Positions 14,670-23,310 of a DNA stretch of 33,576 nucleotides are shown one piece after another. Source of the stretch: an uncultured Bacteroidales bacterium (GTDB lineage Bacteria; Bacteroidota; Bacteroidia; Bacteroidales; F082); the NCBI GenBank assembly GCA_947304185.1, contig CAMZAM010000022.1, forward strand, positions 1 to 33,576. The letters are read 5' to 3'. The notes beneath the pieces were generated by a model, which made no database searches, was not told where the DNA came from, and worked only from the letters and a program-made list of their open reading frames with translations. Each line of letters starts with the position of its first letter. Positions within the stretch are counted from its first letter, which is position 1. The position numbers and the translations under genes are program-made.

Positions 14670-16058
14670 ATGATGAAAAAGTTTTTGGTAATTAGCCTAG
14701 TAGCGTTGATGCTTGTCGGATGCGGTTCAAGCAGTAATTCAAGCAGCAATCAAGGAGAATTAGTAGGCGTTAGAAAGAAGTCAAAGCCGTTTTATCAACC
14801 CGACCCGTACGGTATGGTGTTTGTCCCGATGGGCAGCTTTACCATGGGTGCAGGTGGTCAGGATATTGTGGGTTCGAGTTACTCACAGCCTAAGACTATT
14901 TCAGTATCGGCTTTCTTCATGGATGAGACTGAGATTACAAATAACGAATACCGTGAGTTTGTAAATTATGTCCGCGACTCGTTGGCCCGCACATATCTCG
15001 GCGAGGTCGAACCAGACAAATATCTCATCACTCAGAGCAAAAAGACTGGCGAGACTTACGACACGCCTATCCTCAACTGGGAAGAGAAGATCGACTGGCA
15101 CAGCGATGACGAGCAGATAAGAGAAGCTCTCGAACAGTTGTATATCCCTGAAGGCGAGCGTTTCTACGGCAAGAAGGAAATCGATGCCAGAAAGCTCATC
15201 TATCATTACAGCTATATCGATTACAGAGCGGCTGCAAAGAAAGAGTTTGTGGAGGGTGCCGACTATCGTAACGGTGCTTTCGCAAACCGTCCGCAAGGTT
15301 CGACTGACCGTTCGGTGTTCGTTCATAACGAAGATATCAACATCTATCCTGACACTTTGGCATGGATCTACGACTACTCATATGCCTTCAACGACCCGTT
15401 GACAGAGAAATATTTCTGGCATCCGGCTTACGACAACTATCCTGTTGTGGGTGTGAACTGGAGACAGGCTAACGCTTTCTGTGTATGGCGTACAGAGAAG
15501 CTCAACAACTATCTCCAAAAGCACAAAGGCGAGGCTGGATTGTCGGAGTTCCGTCTTCCAACCGAGGCAGAGTGGGAGTGGGCAGCACGCGGCGGCCATC
15601 AGCTGACTCCATATCCATGGGGCGGTCCTTATGCACGCAACGAGAGAGGCTGTCTGAAGGCCAACTTCAAGCCTATGCGCGGTAACTACATCGCTGACGG
15701 CGGTCTCACCACAGTGGTGGTGGCACACTATCCGGCTAACGACTGGGGCTTGTACGACATGGCAGGTAACGTGGCAGAGTGGACATCGAGTGCCTTCGAC
15801 CCGTCGGCATACAACGTGATGTGGGACATGAATCCTCAATACAACTATAATGCTAGCGAGAACGACGACCCGGTGATGAAGAGAAAGGTTGTCCGCGGTG
15901 GTTCATGGAAGGACATCGCCTATTACCTCGAGGTGACGACACGTAGCTACGAATATCAGGACACAGCGAAGTGCTACATCGGATTCCGCTGCATACAGCC
16001 TTACCTCGGCCGTCAGAAAGGCGATAACCCGAGCAAATCATCAAGAGTTTACAACTAA
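14670..16058 (+). CDS. gldK: T9SS ring lipoprotein GldK/PorK
   Basis: The 462-residue protein has a lipoprotein signal ending LMLVGC (C18 with the first ATG; an ATG directly follows it) and a serine/asparagine-rich linker. A formylglycine-generating-enzyme-like (SUMF1) fold follows: MVFVPMGSFTMGAGGQD, AFFMDETEITNNEYREFV, PVVGVNWRQANAFC, RLPTEAEWEWAARGG, DMAGNVAEWTSSAF and RKVVRGGSWKD. In GldK/PorK this fold is structural and forms, with GldN/PorN, the large periplasmic ring under the outer membrane. Length and insertions match. It is followed after 42 bases by gldL. Confidence 0.95.
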   Translation: MMKKFLVISLVALMLVGCGSSSNSSSNQGELVGVRKKSKPFYQPDPYGMVFVPMGSFTMGAGGQDIVGSSYSQPKTISVSAFFMDETEITNNEYREFVNYVRDSLARTYLGEVEPDKYLITQSKKTGETYDTPILNWEEKIDWHSDDEQIREALEQLYIPEGERFYGKKEIDARKLIYHYSYIDYRAAAKKEFVEGADYRNGAFANRPQGSTDRSVFVHNEDINIYPDTLAWIYDYSYAFNDPLTEKYFWHPAYDNYPVVGVNWRQANAFCVWRTEKLNNYLQKHKGEAGLSEFRLPTEAEWEWAARGGHQLTPYPWGGPYARNERGCLKANFKPMRGNYIADGGLTTVVVAHYPANDWGLYDMAGNVAEWTSSAFDPSAYNVMWDMNPQYNYNASENDDPVMKRKVVRGGSWKDIAYYLEVTTRSYEYQDTAKCYIGFRCIQPYLGRQKGDNPSKSSRVYN

Positions 16059-16100
16059 ACCGTCAATAAAGTAGAAAATAAATAACAAAAAATTAGAGAT

Positions 16101-16844
16101 ATGACATTCAAAGAGTTTTCAGAAAGCAAGAAGTACAAAAACTTCATGGCTAAGGTTTATGGTATTGGCGCATCCATCGTTTTGGTTGGTGCTTTGTTCA
16201 AATTGACCCACATGTCGTTGTTCGGCTGGTCGGGTGCAGCAAACACAATGTTGACACTCGGTTTGTTGACAGAGGCCATCATTTTCTTCTTCTCGGCATT
16301 CGAGCCGGCTCACCTCGAGCCAGACTGGAGCTTGGTTTATCCTGAGTTGTGGGATCTCTACCACGGCGACGGCCCGGCACCACAGGCTAAGAAACCGGGT
16401 GCGAGAACAGCACAGGGTGGCACCGTCAGCAGCGACGCTATCACAGAACAGCTCAACGAGATGTTTGAGAAGGCCAACATCAACGCAGCCACGATGGAAC
16501 GTCTCAGCCAGGGCTTGACACGTTTGGGTGACAATGCAGCTAAGATTGCCGACGTTAGCGAGGCAGTGGCAGCTACAAGCAACTACACCAAGGCCATGAA
16601 CAAGGCTTCAGAGACAGCCATGGAACTCGACGCTCAGATGTCGAAGACAGCCACCAACGCATCGATGTTCAACGACACCAGCAGAAAGATGAACGACACA
16701 ATGGCTCTTTACATCGAGAAAGTCAACGCATCTGCAAATTCAACAGATACACTCAATCATCAACTAAACGACTTGTCGAAACGCATGACAGCAATGAACA
16801 CCGTTTACGGTAACATGCTCAATGCAATGAATATCAAGGCTTAA
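16101..16844 (+). CDS. gldL: T9SS motor protein GldL/PorL
   Basis: The 247-residue protein has two N-terminal membrane helices (about 19-36 and 46-67) and a long cytoplasmic coiled-coil tail. K34 at the end of helix 1 and the buried glutamate E58 in helix 2 (LGLLTEAIIFFFSAF) match the charged residues needed for proton-driven rotation in GldL/PorL. It forms the pentameric inner-membrane stator around a GldM dimer. It sits between gldK and gldM, 12 bases before gldM. The serine/threonine/alanine-rich tail (SEAVAATSNYTKAMNKASET) is typical. Confidence 0.95.
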   Translation: MTFKEFSESKKYKNFMAKVYGIGASIVLVGALFKLTHMSLFGWSGAANTMLTLGLLTEAIIFFFSAFEPAHLEPDWSLVYPELWDLYHGDGPAPQAKKPGARTAQGGTVSSDAITEQLNEMFEKANINAATMERLSQGLTRLGDNAAKIADVSEAVAATSNYTKAMNKASETAMELDAQMSKTATNASMFNDTSRKMNDTMALYIEKVNASANSTDTLNHQLNDLSKRMTAMNTVYGNMLNAMNIKA

Positions 16845-16856
16845 GTTTTTTAAGAA

Positions 16857-18551
16857 ATGGCAGCAGCAAAAGAAACCCCTAGGCAGAAGATGATAGGTAT
16901 GATGTACCTAGTCCTCACTGCTCTGTTGGCACTGAACGTCTCGGCCGACATCCTCGATGCTTTCGCCATCGTTAACGACGGTCAGGAGAAGACAAACGCC
17001 AGCGTTGAGAACAAGATAGAGGACTATTACAGCATCTTCGAGCAACAGTATATCAAGCAACCGGAAAAGGCCCGCGATTATTGGGATAAAGCTAATGAGA
17101 TCCGTGTGAAGACCGACGAGATCATTAACTTCATCGAAAAGAATATCAAGGTGCCTATGGTTTGTGAGTCGGAAAGCATCACTGAAGAAGAACTCCTGAG
17201 CAGCAAAGACTCAAAGAAGGCTCTCATCAGAAATGTCGAGAAGACTGACCCGAAAAACCGCCGTGTTTTCTACGAATTCGACCTCAACAACATCGATGCG
17301 AAAGACAAATACGACGCTGCGACAAACTTCATGATTAACAAAGGCAATGCAAAGCTTTTGAAGGAAAAGATCCAGGAATACCGTGAGTTTGTTGTGAACA
17401 CCGTCGAATCGGCAGGTATTTCAAACTACACCAAGTACGTCGGACTTCTTACCGATGTCGATTATAACGGTAACAAGATCATCTACACCGACAACGACGG
17501 ACAGGAGCTGAGCTGGGAAAACAAGAACTTCGAGCACATCATCCTTACCGCTGAGATTGCTATCTTGAATAAGATCGTCGGTGAGATTCAGACTACTGAA
17601 TATGACGCTATCACCACTTTGTACAAGCAGATCGGTTCATCCGACTTCAAGTTCGAATCGGTGCAGGCACGCGTCATTCAGAAGAGCGACTACATCATCA
17701 AAGGACAGAACTATGAGGCTGAGATCTTCATCGCGGCAGCCGACACCTCGAAGGCTTTCGACGTAAAGTATTTTATGGGCACCAACGACTATAACAAAGC
17801 CAAGGGCGAGCCTAGGATTCTGAACAGTAAAGAAGGTAAGGTCATCCTGAGCTTCCCGACAACCAGCGTCGGTATGCATCAGTATGCAGGCCGCATCGAG
17901 ATACCTCGTCCTGACGGATCGATGGCTTACTACGACTTCAACGAGTCGTTCCAGGTTGCACCGCCGTCAGCGACAGTGGCTCCTACCAAGATGATGGTGA
18001 TGTATGAAGAGCTTCAGAACCCTATCTCGGTGTCAGCACCAGGCTTCACCAGCAATGATATCACTATCAGCGTCGATGGCGGTAAATACACCAAAGACAG
18101 CAGCAGCGAAGGTGGATATTTCGTCGAGGTGAACAAAGGCGCTAAAGTGGTGAAGGTGAGAATCAACGCTAAGGACGACAAAGGTAAGGTTATCGACCTC
18201 GGAACACAGGAGTTCCGCGTGAAACAGGTACCTGACCCAGTCATCAAGATCGGTGACATCACAGGCGGTAAGGTCGAAAAAGAGGTGCTTCTCAGCATCG
18301 GCAGAGTGATGGCTGTGATGAAAGACTTCGACTTTGAAGGCTTCAACTACACCGTCGACCATTACACAGTGTCAACTTACAGAGGAACATTCATCGATAA
18401 AAATAATAATGGAGCCAAGTTCAGCCCAGACGTCGTTGCCTTGATCAGCAACGCACAGCCGGGACAGCGTATCCAGTTCCAGGACATCTACGTGAAGAGT
18501 CCTAAGGGCGAGATAAGAAACGTAGGCTCAATAAACATTCAAATAAAGTAA
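16857..18551 (+). CDS. gldM: T9SS motor protein GldM/PorM
   Basis: The 564-residue protein starts MAAAKETPRQKMIGMMYLVL and has one membrane helix (about 12-34), with a long periplasmic part made of a helical domain (about 40-225) and three beta domains in the family. The helix inserts into the GldL ring and the periplasmic shaft carries torque to the GldK-GldN ring. The length agrees with GldM/PorM. It is one base upstream of gldN. Nothing unusual is seen. Confidence 0.95.
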   Translation: MAAAKETPRQKMIGMMYLVLTALLALNVSADILDAFAIVNDGQEKTNASVENKIEDYYSIFEQQYIKQPEKARDYWDKANEIRVKTDEIINFIEKNIKVPMVCESESITEEELLSSKDSKKALIRNVEKTDPKNRRVFYEFDLNNIDAKDKYDAATNFMINKGNAKLLKEKIQEYREFVVNTVESAGISNYTKYVGLLTDVDYNGNKIIYTDNDGQELSWENKNFEHIILTAEIAILNKIVGEIQTTEYDAITTLYKQIGSSDFKFESVQARVIQKSDYIIKGQNYEAEIFIAAADTSKAFDVKYFMGTNDYNKAKGEPRILNSKEGKVILSFPTTSVGMHQYAGRIEIPRPDGSMAYYDFNESFQVAPPSATVAPTKMMVMYEELQNPISVSAPGFTSNDITISVDGGKYTKDSSSEGGYFVEVNKGAKVVKVRINAKDDKGKVIDLGTQEFRVKQVPDPVIKIGDITGGKVEKEVLLSIGRVMAVMKDFDFEGFNYTVDHYTVSTYRGTFIDKNNNGAKFSPDVVALISNAQPGQRIQFQDIYVKSPKGEIRNVGSINIQIK

Positions 18552-18552
18552 C

Positions 18553-19407
18553 ATGAAAAAGTTAGTTTTAGTAATCGCAGTTTCGTTTGTCTGCCTGTTT
18601 GCCGGCTCTCCAAAGGCTTCGGCACAGATCACTGGCGACACATATAACGACGGATTGTATGTCGAAAACTCAACAGGAATAAAGAAATACATCCCATATC
18701 CTGAAGTCCGTGAGGCCGATGTGTTATGGAAGAAGAGAGTGTGGCGTGAGATCGACTTCCGTCAGAAGATGAACCTCCCGTTCTACTATCCGAGAGACGC
18801 TCATCAGAACTGGAGAAGATTTATCGATGTCATCATGGATGCCTTGAAAGAAGGCCGTTGCCAGGCTTACGAGGTGACAGCAACAGGTGAGCTGACCAAT
18901 CCTGTGCCATATTCAAAGCTCATGACAGGCTTGAACTCAGAGAGACATCAGGCTCAGTATGACGACTATGGCAACAAGGTCGGCGACACCGTCATCAGCA
19001 TCGCTTTCAAGCCAGAGTCGGTGACACGTCTGCGCATCATGGAAGACTGGTATTTCGATTCACACAGAAGCGAGATGATGGTTCGCATCGAGGCAATCTG
19101 CCCGGTGACCATGCGTGATGTGAACGACAGCTTACAGATGCCTAACGAACTGTTCTGGATTCCGTTTGATGACGCAACACGCACAGTGCTCTCAGAGGCT
19201 CCTGTGTACAACAGAAACAACTCGGCAGCACGTCTGTCGTATGACGACTTGTTCTACAAACGTCAGTTCTCAAGCTATATCTATAAAGAAGAGAATGTCT
19301 ACGACCGTAGCATTCAGGATTATGCCACTGGCGTCGAGGCTCTGAAGGAGTCGGAACGCATCCAGCAGGAGATCATCGATTTCGAACAGAACGTTTGGGA
19401 ATATTAG
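18553..19407 (+). CDS. gldN: T9SS ring protein GldN/PorN
   Basis: The 284-residue protein has a signal peptide (MKKLVLVIAVSFVCLFAGSPKASAQ, read as two hydrophobic halves; cleavage near ASA). The family sequence follows, including VLWKKRVWREIDFRQKMNLP, FYYPRDAHQNW and LRIMEDWYFDSHRSEMMVRI. It forms the periplasmic ring with GldK and contacts GldM. The start is one base after the gldM stop. A strong terminator follows, so the gldKLMN transcript probably ends here. Neither a second gldN copy nor porV/porU genes follow; those components must be elsewhere. Confidence 0.95.
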   Translation: MKKLVLVIAVSFVCLFAGSPKASAQITGDTYNDGLYVENSTGIKKYIPYPEVREADVLWKKRVWREIDFRQKMNLPFYYPRDAHQNWRRFIDVIMDALKEGRCQAYEVTATGELTNPVPYSKLMTGLNSERHQAQYDDYGNKVGDTVISIAFKPESVTRLRIMEDWYFDSHRSEMMVRIEAICPVTMRDVNDSLQMPNELFWIPFDDATRTVLSEAPVYNRNNSAARLSYDDLFYKRQFSSYIYKEENVYDRSIQDYATGVEALKESERIQQEIIDFEQNVWEY

Positions 19408-19426
19408 TTTAGAGTTTAAAGATTAG

Positions 19427-19463
19427 AATAGGGGGCGAATGAAGATTCGCCCCCTATTTTTTT
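19427..19463. terminator. Bidirectional terminator between gldN and the DEAD-box helicase
   Basis: AATAGGGGGCGAAT pairs perfectly with ATTCGCCCCCTATT (14 base pairs) around a GAAG loop (19441-19444), followed by T residues to 19463. The helicase stop codon on the minus strand (19464-19462) abuts the stem. In the minus direction there is no long T run, so it is strongest for gldN. Confidence 0.9.
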
Positions 19464-21300
19464 AGTACCGTATCCGTTTTCCGTATTTTTTCTCGGGACG
19501 TTCTTTCTCGCGAGATTTCTTTTTCTTTGATGATTTGTCCTTTTTATCCTTTGTCCGGCTCTCTTTACGGCTGCGACGGGAATGCCGTTCCTCCTCGCGG
19601 TCACGGCGACGGCGCTCCTCATGGAAGTTGTCGCGTGACTTCTTTTCGCGTTTTGGCTTGTCAGACTTATCATCACTCGATTTCGGCTCTCCCGTTGTGA
19701 TTTCAACGCGGATTCCTTCGGTGTTCTTGGTCGGGTCGGCGAAGCAGTCGACGATAAACTGTGCCTGAGCGCCGTCGACGGCCACAAACGAGAAGTTTTC
19801 CTTCAGGTCGATATGCCCGATCTCGATATTATTGGTGCCTGTCACATCGTTGATTCGTCCAATCAGTGAGTTAGGTTTGATGTGATCGCGTTTGCCCATG
19901 CCGAAGAACAGCCTCACCATATGCGAGTCGTCATGCACCTTCTTTTCTTTCTTTTCGCGTTTTTCCTTGCCACTGTTTTCATCGATGTTCAGGTCTTTAG
20001 CGTCTTTGTAATAATCGAGGAAACGGTTGAAATTCAAGGCAACCACGCGTGTTATCAGCTCTTCGCGGGTGAGCCAGCTAAGTTTCTTGAACACCACTGG
20101 CAGGTAGTCGTCGATATCGTCGCGCATGATGTCAACCTTCTCAAGGTTGTCGATATGGCGGAACAGCTGTTTCTCACAAACCTGCTGGGCTGTCGGGATA
20201 AGCTCGCGTTCCATCGGACGTCCAAGCTGTTTCTCGATGGCTTTGATTTTATGTTTCTCTTTCTGATGAACCAGACTGATACAGATGCCGGTCTTGTCGG
20301 CACGTCCCGTACGGCCGCTTCGATGCACGTAGGTGTCGATGTCATCGGGGAGGTTATAGTTGATAATATGCGTCAGGTTGTTGACGTCGAGGCCTCGGGC
20401 AGCCACGTCTGTCGCGACCAGAATCTGCGTAAACCCTTGACGGAAGTGGTTCATCACAAGGTCACGCTGGGCCTGTGAGAGGTCGCCGTGCAGCGAAGCG
20501 GCGTTGTAGCCGTCGTGTATGAGACTGTCGGCAACTTCCTGTGTCTCAAGTTTCGTGCGGCAGAACACTATACCGTAAATCGACGGGTAGTAGTCGATGA
20601 GTCGTTTCAGAGCGAGATATCTGTCGCTCGCTTTAATCATATAGTAGTTATGACGCACATTCGCCGTGCCAGAGTTCTTCTGCCCGATGCTGATGCGCAC
20701 AGGTTCCTTCATGTATTTGTTGAGAATCTGCTCCACTTCAGCGGGCATAGTGGCTGAAAACAGCAGCGTGTTCTTGTCTTCAGGCATATATTCCAAGATG
20801 GCGTCGACGTCTTCCTGGAATCCCATGTCGAGCATCTCGTCGGCCTCGTCGAGCACCATCCACTGTACGTTGCTGAAGTCGACACGGTTACGACGAATCA
20901 TATCCTGCAAACGGCCCGGAGTAGCCACGATGATCTGCGGCTTCTTGGCGAGGCTCTTAAACTGCTGTTCGATGCTGGCACCACCGTAAACAGGCACAAT
21001 CATGATTTCAGGGATGTATTTTGCATAGCTGAGCAGGTCTTTTGTGATTTGCATGCAGAGTTCACGTGTCGGGCATAAAATCAAGGCCTGGACGCTGCGT
21101 TTTTTCGGGTCGATATTCTGTAAAAGAGGTAATCCGAAGGCGGCAGTCTTACCTGTACCAGTCTGTGCAAGTCCGACTAAATCAGTGCGTTGCGATAATA
21201 ATACGGGCAGAACCTCAGCCTGAATCGGCATAGGCTCCTTAAATCCTAACTCATCGATAGCTTTTAGGATTGCGGGGTTTAAATTGAAATCTTGAAACAT
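19462..21300 (-). CDS. DEAD-box ATP-dependent RNA helicase with DbpA-type RNA-binding domain
   Basis: The ATG at 21300 (MFQDFNLNPAILKAIDELGF) gives 612 residues. A TTG at 21321 falls inside the -7 box and is rejected. Motifs are Q motif (PMPIQAEV), AQTGTGKT (45-52), VLDEADEMLDMGF, LLFSATMP and HRSGRTGRADKTG. After the two RecA domains comes a DbpA-like domain (HMVRLFFGMGKRDHIKP to VEITTGE, about 460-535). A tail of about 70 residues follows, almost entirely K, R, E, D and S (RRRRDREEERHSRRSRKESR). It likely remodels rRNA or structured mRNA. DeaD/CsdA-like; the exact orthologue is uncertain. Confidence 0.94.
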   Translation of the reverse strand: MFQDFNLNPAILKAIDELGFKEPMPIQAEVLPVLLSQRTDLVGLAQTGTGKTAAFGLPLLQNIDPKKRSVQALILCPTRELCMQITKDLLSYAKYIPEIMIVPVYGGASIEQQFKSLAKKPQIIVATPGRLQDMIRRNRVDFSNVQWMVLDEADEMLDMGFQEDVDAILEYMPEDKNTLLFSATMPAEVEQILNKYMKEPVRISIGQKNSGTANVRHNYYMIKASDRYLALKRLIDYYPSIYGIVFCRTKLETQEVADSLIHDGYNAASLHGDLSQAQRDLVMNHFRQGFTQILVATDVAARGLDVNNLTHIINYNLPDDIDTYVHRSGRTGRADKTGICISLVHQKEKHKIKAIEKQLGRPMERELIPTAQQVCEKQLFRHIDNLEKVDIMRDDIDDYLPVVFKKLSWLTREELITRVVALNFNRFLDYYKDAKDLNIDENSGKEKREKKEKKVHDDSHMVRLFFGMGKRDHIKPNSLIGRINDVTGTNNIEIGHIDLKENFSFVAVDGAQAQFIVDCFADPTKNTEGIRVEITTGEPKSSDDKSDKPKREKKSRDNFHEERRRRDREEERHSRRSRKESRTKDKKDKSSKKKKSREKERPEKKYGKRIRY

Positions 21301-21318
21301 AGATTGATTTTGAGGTTG

Positions 21319-21326
21319 CAAAATTA
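21319..21326 (-). promoter_or_regulatory. Promoter -7 box for the DEAD-box helicase
   Basis: TAATTTTG on the minus strand matches TAnnTTTG, 18 bases before the ATG at 21300. It is divergent from, and only 12 bases away from, the promoter of the serine hydrolase gene. Confidence 0.6.
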
Positions 21327-21338
21327 CAAAAAATATGC

Positions 21339-21346
21339 TATCTTTG
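21339..21346 (+). promoter_or_regulatory. Promoter -7 box for the serine hydrolase
   Basis: TATCTTTG matches TAnnTTTG, with TTG at 21316-21318 exactly 20 bases upstream. It is one of the best-formed promoters in the window. The ATG at 21367 follows. Confidence 0.72.
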
Positions 21347-21366
21347 CAGGATATTTTTGTAAGATA

Positions 21367-22620
21367 ATGAAAACGAGATATTTAATAGCTTTTCTTGTAT
21401 TATTTTTAGCGTCATGCACATCGGAAAAAGACCATTTTACGGCCAAGGAAGTCGAAAGTTGGCCAGTGGTGAACGTCGATTCAATGTTTGTCGATCTTGA
21501 CAAGCCTGTTCTTGAGAAAAAAGCGGATCAAATCGACGCTGTGTTACAGCGATTGAAGAAAAAGACATCTTTCAACGGCACGGTTTTGTTTGCCGAGAAG
21601 GGTAGGATTATTCTCGAAAAGTCGTATGGCGTCAAGGATTTGCGCACCCGCAAAGGCGAGATCGACGTCAACGATGTGTATCAGCTGAGCTCTGTCTCGA
21701 AGATGTTTACCGCCGAGGCCATCATGATTCTGAAGACCCGCGGACTTCTTGACTATGATGCAGATATCAGGACATATATCCCTGAGTTTCCTTATGAGGA
21801 CATTACCGTGAGGATGCTATTGACGCACCGCTCGGGCTTGTCGCGTTATGAGACGTTGGCCGACAATAACTGGCCCGACAAAAAGGTGCCATTTACCAAC
21901 GACGACATGATTCAATATTATGTAAAATATCGTCCTAATCCATACTTCAGGCCGGACAACGGTTTTCATTACTGCAACGTGAATTACGCCATGCTGGCGA
22001 GCATTGTGGAGCGTGTCTCAGGCAAGTCGTTCGTCGATTTCATGCGCGAGGATGTTTTCGACGCCATCGGGATGAAGAGTTCATATATCTACGATATGCC
22101 CACCGACACTATGGTCTCAACATATCTCCCGAACTGCATCCAGGGATACTATATTGGCCGTCGTCGTCCGCGCCAGGCGCAAAACGAGTATCTTAATGGC
22201 GTTAAAGGCGATAAGATAATGTTTTCCAATGTCGAGGATATGTACCGTTTTAAGATTGCCCTCGATTATGGATTGTTGGTGCCTGATACCATTCAGGAAG
22301 AGGCATTCAAGCCGGGAAGTCCTAAGTTTTCGAAGCGGAAAGACAACTACGGCTTCGGATGGCGCATCTCCCGCAAGTATCCCGACTGCTACTACCATTA
22401 CGGCTGGTGGAAGGGCTACCGTTCGTTCTTTATGTTCGATAAAGCCAACGACCGCACTATCATCGTACTCACAAATACCGATAAAGGTCCGAATTCGGAT
22501 GTTTTCTGGAAGTTATTGAAAGACAACACTATACAGATTGCTCCTTCTTCAATCAACATCACCGAAATGGAGCTTGAGAATGACATAAGATATCCTTATT
22601 CGTCATATCGTCTCCGTTGA
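21367..22620 (+). CDS. Lipoprotein serine hydrolase, beta-lactamase class C-like (S12)
   Basis: The ATG at 21367 (MKTRYLIAFLVLFLASC) gives 417 residues with a lipobox cysteine at C17; an earlier in-frame ATG at 21292 lies upstream of the promoter and is not used. S109-VS-K112 in YQLSSVSKMFTA is the SxxK nucleophile motif, followed by YCN in FHYCNVNYAML and HYGWWKGYRS, which occupies the third (KTG/HxG) position. These are the three catalytic motifs of the penicillin-binding/class C beta-lactamase fold. Members are esterases, peptidases or beta-lactamases; substrate is unknown. It would sit on the envelope facing periplasm or surface. Its end overlaps the convergent rprY-like gene by 18 bases. 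Confidence 0.9.
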   Translation: MKTRYLIAFLVLFLASCTSEKDHFTAKEVESWPVVNVDSMFVDLDKPVLEKKADQIDAVLQRLKKKTSFNGTVLFAEKGRIILEKSYGVKDLRTRKGEIDVNDVYQLSSVSKMFTAEAIMILKTRGLLDYDADIRTYIPEFPYEDITVRMLLTHRSGLSRYETLADNNWPDKKVPFTNDDMIQYYVKYRPNPYFRPDNGFHYCNVNYAMLASIVERVSGKSFVDFMREDVFDAIGMKSSYIYDMPTDTMVSTYLPNCIQGYYIGRRRPRQAQNEYLNGVKGDKIMFSNVEDMYRFKIALDYGLLVPDTIQEEAFKPGSPKFSKRKDNYGFGWRISRKYPDCYYHYGWWKGYRSFFMFDKANDRTIIVLTNTDKGPNSDVFWKLLKDNTIQIAPSSINITEMELENDIRYPYSSYRLR

Positions 22621-23310
22621 CGGTTTCAAAATCACGAGTTTATACCCGATACCGTGTACATTTTCGATGAAAACGGTAGGATCTCTGCGTAAGATACGTC
22701 GCAAACGTCCCACATAGACATCCATGTTTCGTGCATTAAAGTAATTATCGGTATACCAAACACGGTTTAATGCTAACGACCGTTCCACTACACGGTTTTT
22801 ATATTCGCACAAAAGATATAAGAGTTCTAACTCTTTGGTAGTCAAGCGTTTTTCGTATGTACCGATTTTCAGAATATGATGCAAAGTATCTAAACTACAT
22901 TTGCCAAAATTGTAGATGTGCTGTTTCTTTTCCTGGTTTTTCGCTCTGTTGCTGATGGCTTCGATGCGTAGGCCGAGTTCTTCCATGCTGATGGGGCGCA
23001 CTATGAAATCGTCGGCACCGATGTTAAACCCTTTGATAATCTCAGTTTGATGTGTGTCAGTACCTAAAAACACAATAGGTATGTCTCTGACTTTTCGTTT
23101 TATTTCTCTGGCTAACTCATAGCCGTTTAGCACAGGCACGTCGACATCTACCAAAACGAAATCGAAACTGTCTTTTCTGAAACGTTGTAGAGCCTCTTCT
23201 CCATCGGAACACGCCACGGTTGGATATCCACGCGAGACAAGGTAGTTTTTGGTGATCAAGGCTAAGTCCTTGTCATGTTCCGCCAAAAGGATTTTAAATG
23301 TTTTAATCAT
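22603..23310 (-). CDS. rprY: OmpR-type response regulator, RprY-like, with a degenerate receiver
   Basis: The 235-residue protein has a receiver domain (5-122) and a winged-helix DNA-binding domain (about 130-230). The latter, with LTTKELELLYLLCEYKN, WYTDNYFNARNMDVYVGRLR and NVHGIGYKLV, closely resembles the Bacteroidales regulator RprY. The phosphorylation aspartate is kept (D55 in LVDVDVP). However, the second acidic-pocket residue is H12 (AEHD instead of the usual acidic pair), the switch Thr/Ser position is G83 (FLGTD) and the invariant Lys is R105 (IVRPIS). No kinase gene is adjacent. It is therefore probably an atypical, perhaps phosphorylation-independent regulator. The symbol reflects similarity recalled, not searched. 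Confidence 0.82.
   Translation of the reverse strand: MIKTFKILLAEHDKDLALITKNYLVSRGYPTVACSDGEEALQRFRKDSFDFVLVDVDVPVLNGYELAREIKRKVRDIPIVFLGTDTHQTEIIKGFNIGADDFIVRPISMEELGLRIEAISNRAKNQEKKQHIYNFGKCSLDTLHHILKIGTYEKRLTTKELELLYLLCEYKNRVVERSLALNRVWYTDNYFNARNMDVYVGRLRRILRRDPTVFIENVHGIGYKLVILKPSTETI

Noticed and set aside
15550..15950. GldK sulfatase-modifying-factor fold as a sulfatase-activating enzyme.
   Set aside because: Lipoprotein signal, length and position before gldLMN identify the structural T9SS ring protein; no sulfatase gene is near.
22603..23310. The response regulator as PorX, the T9SS regulator.
   Set aside because: PorX carries a C-terminal PglZ/alkaline-phosphatase-like domain; this protein has an OmpR winged helix.
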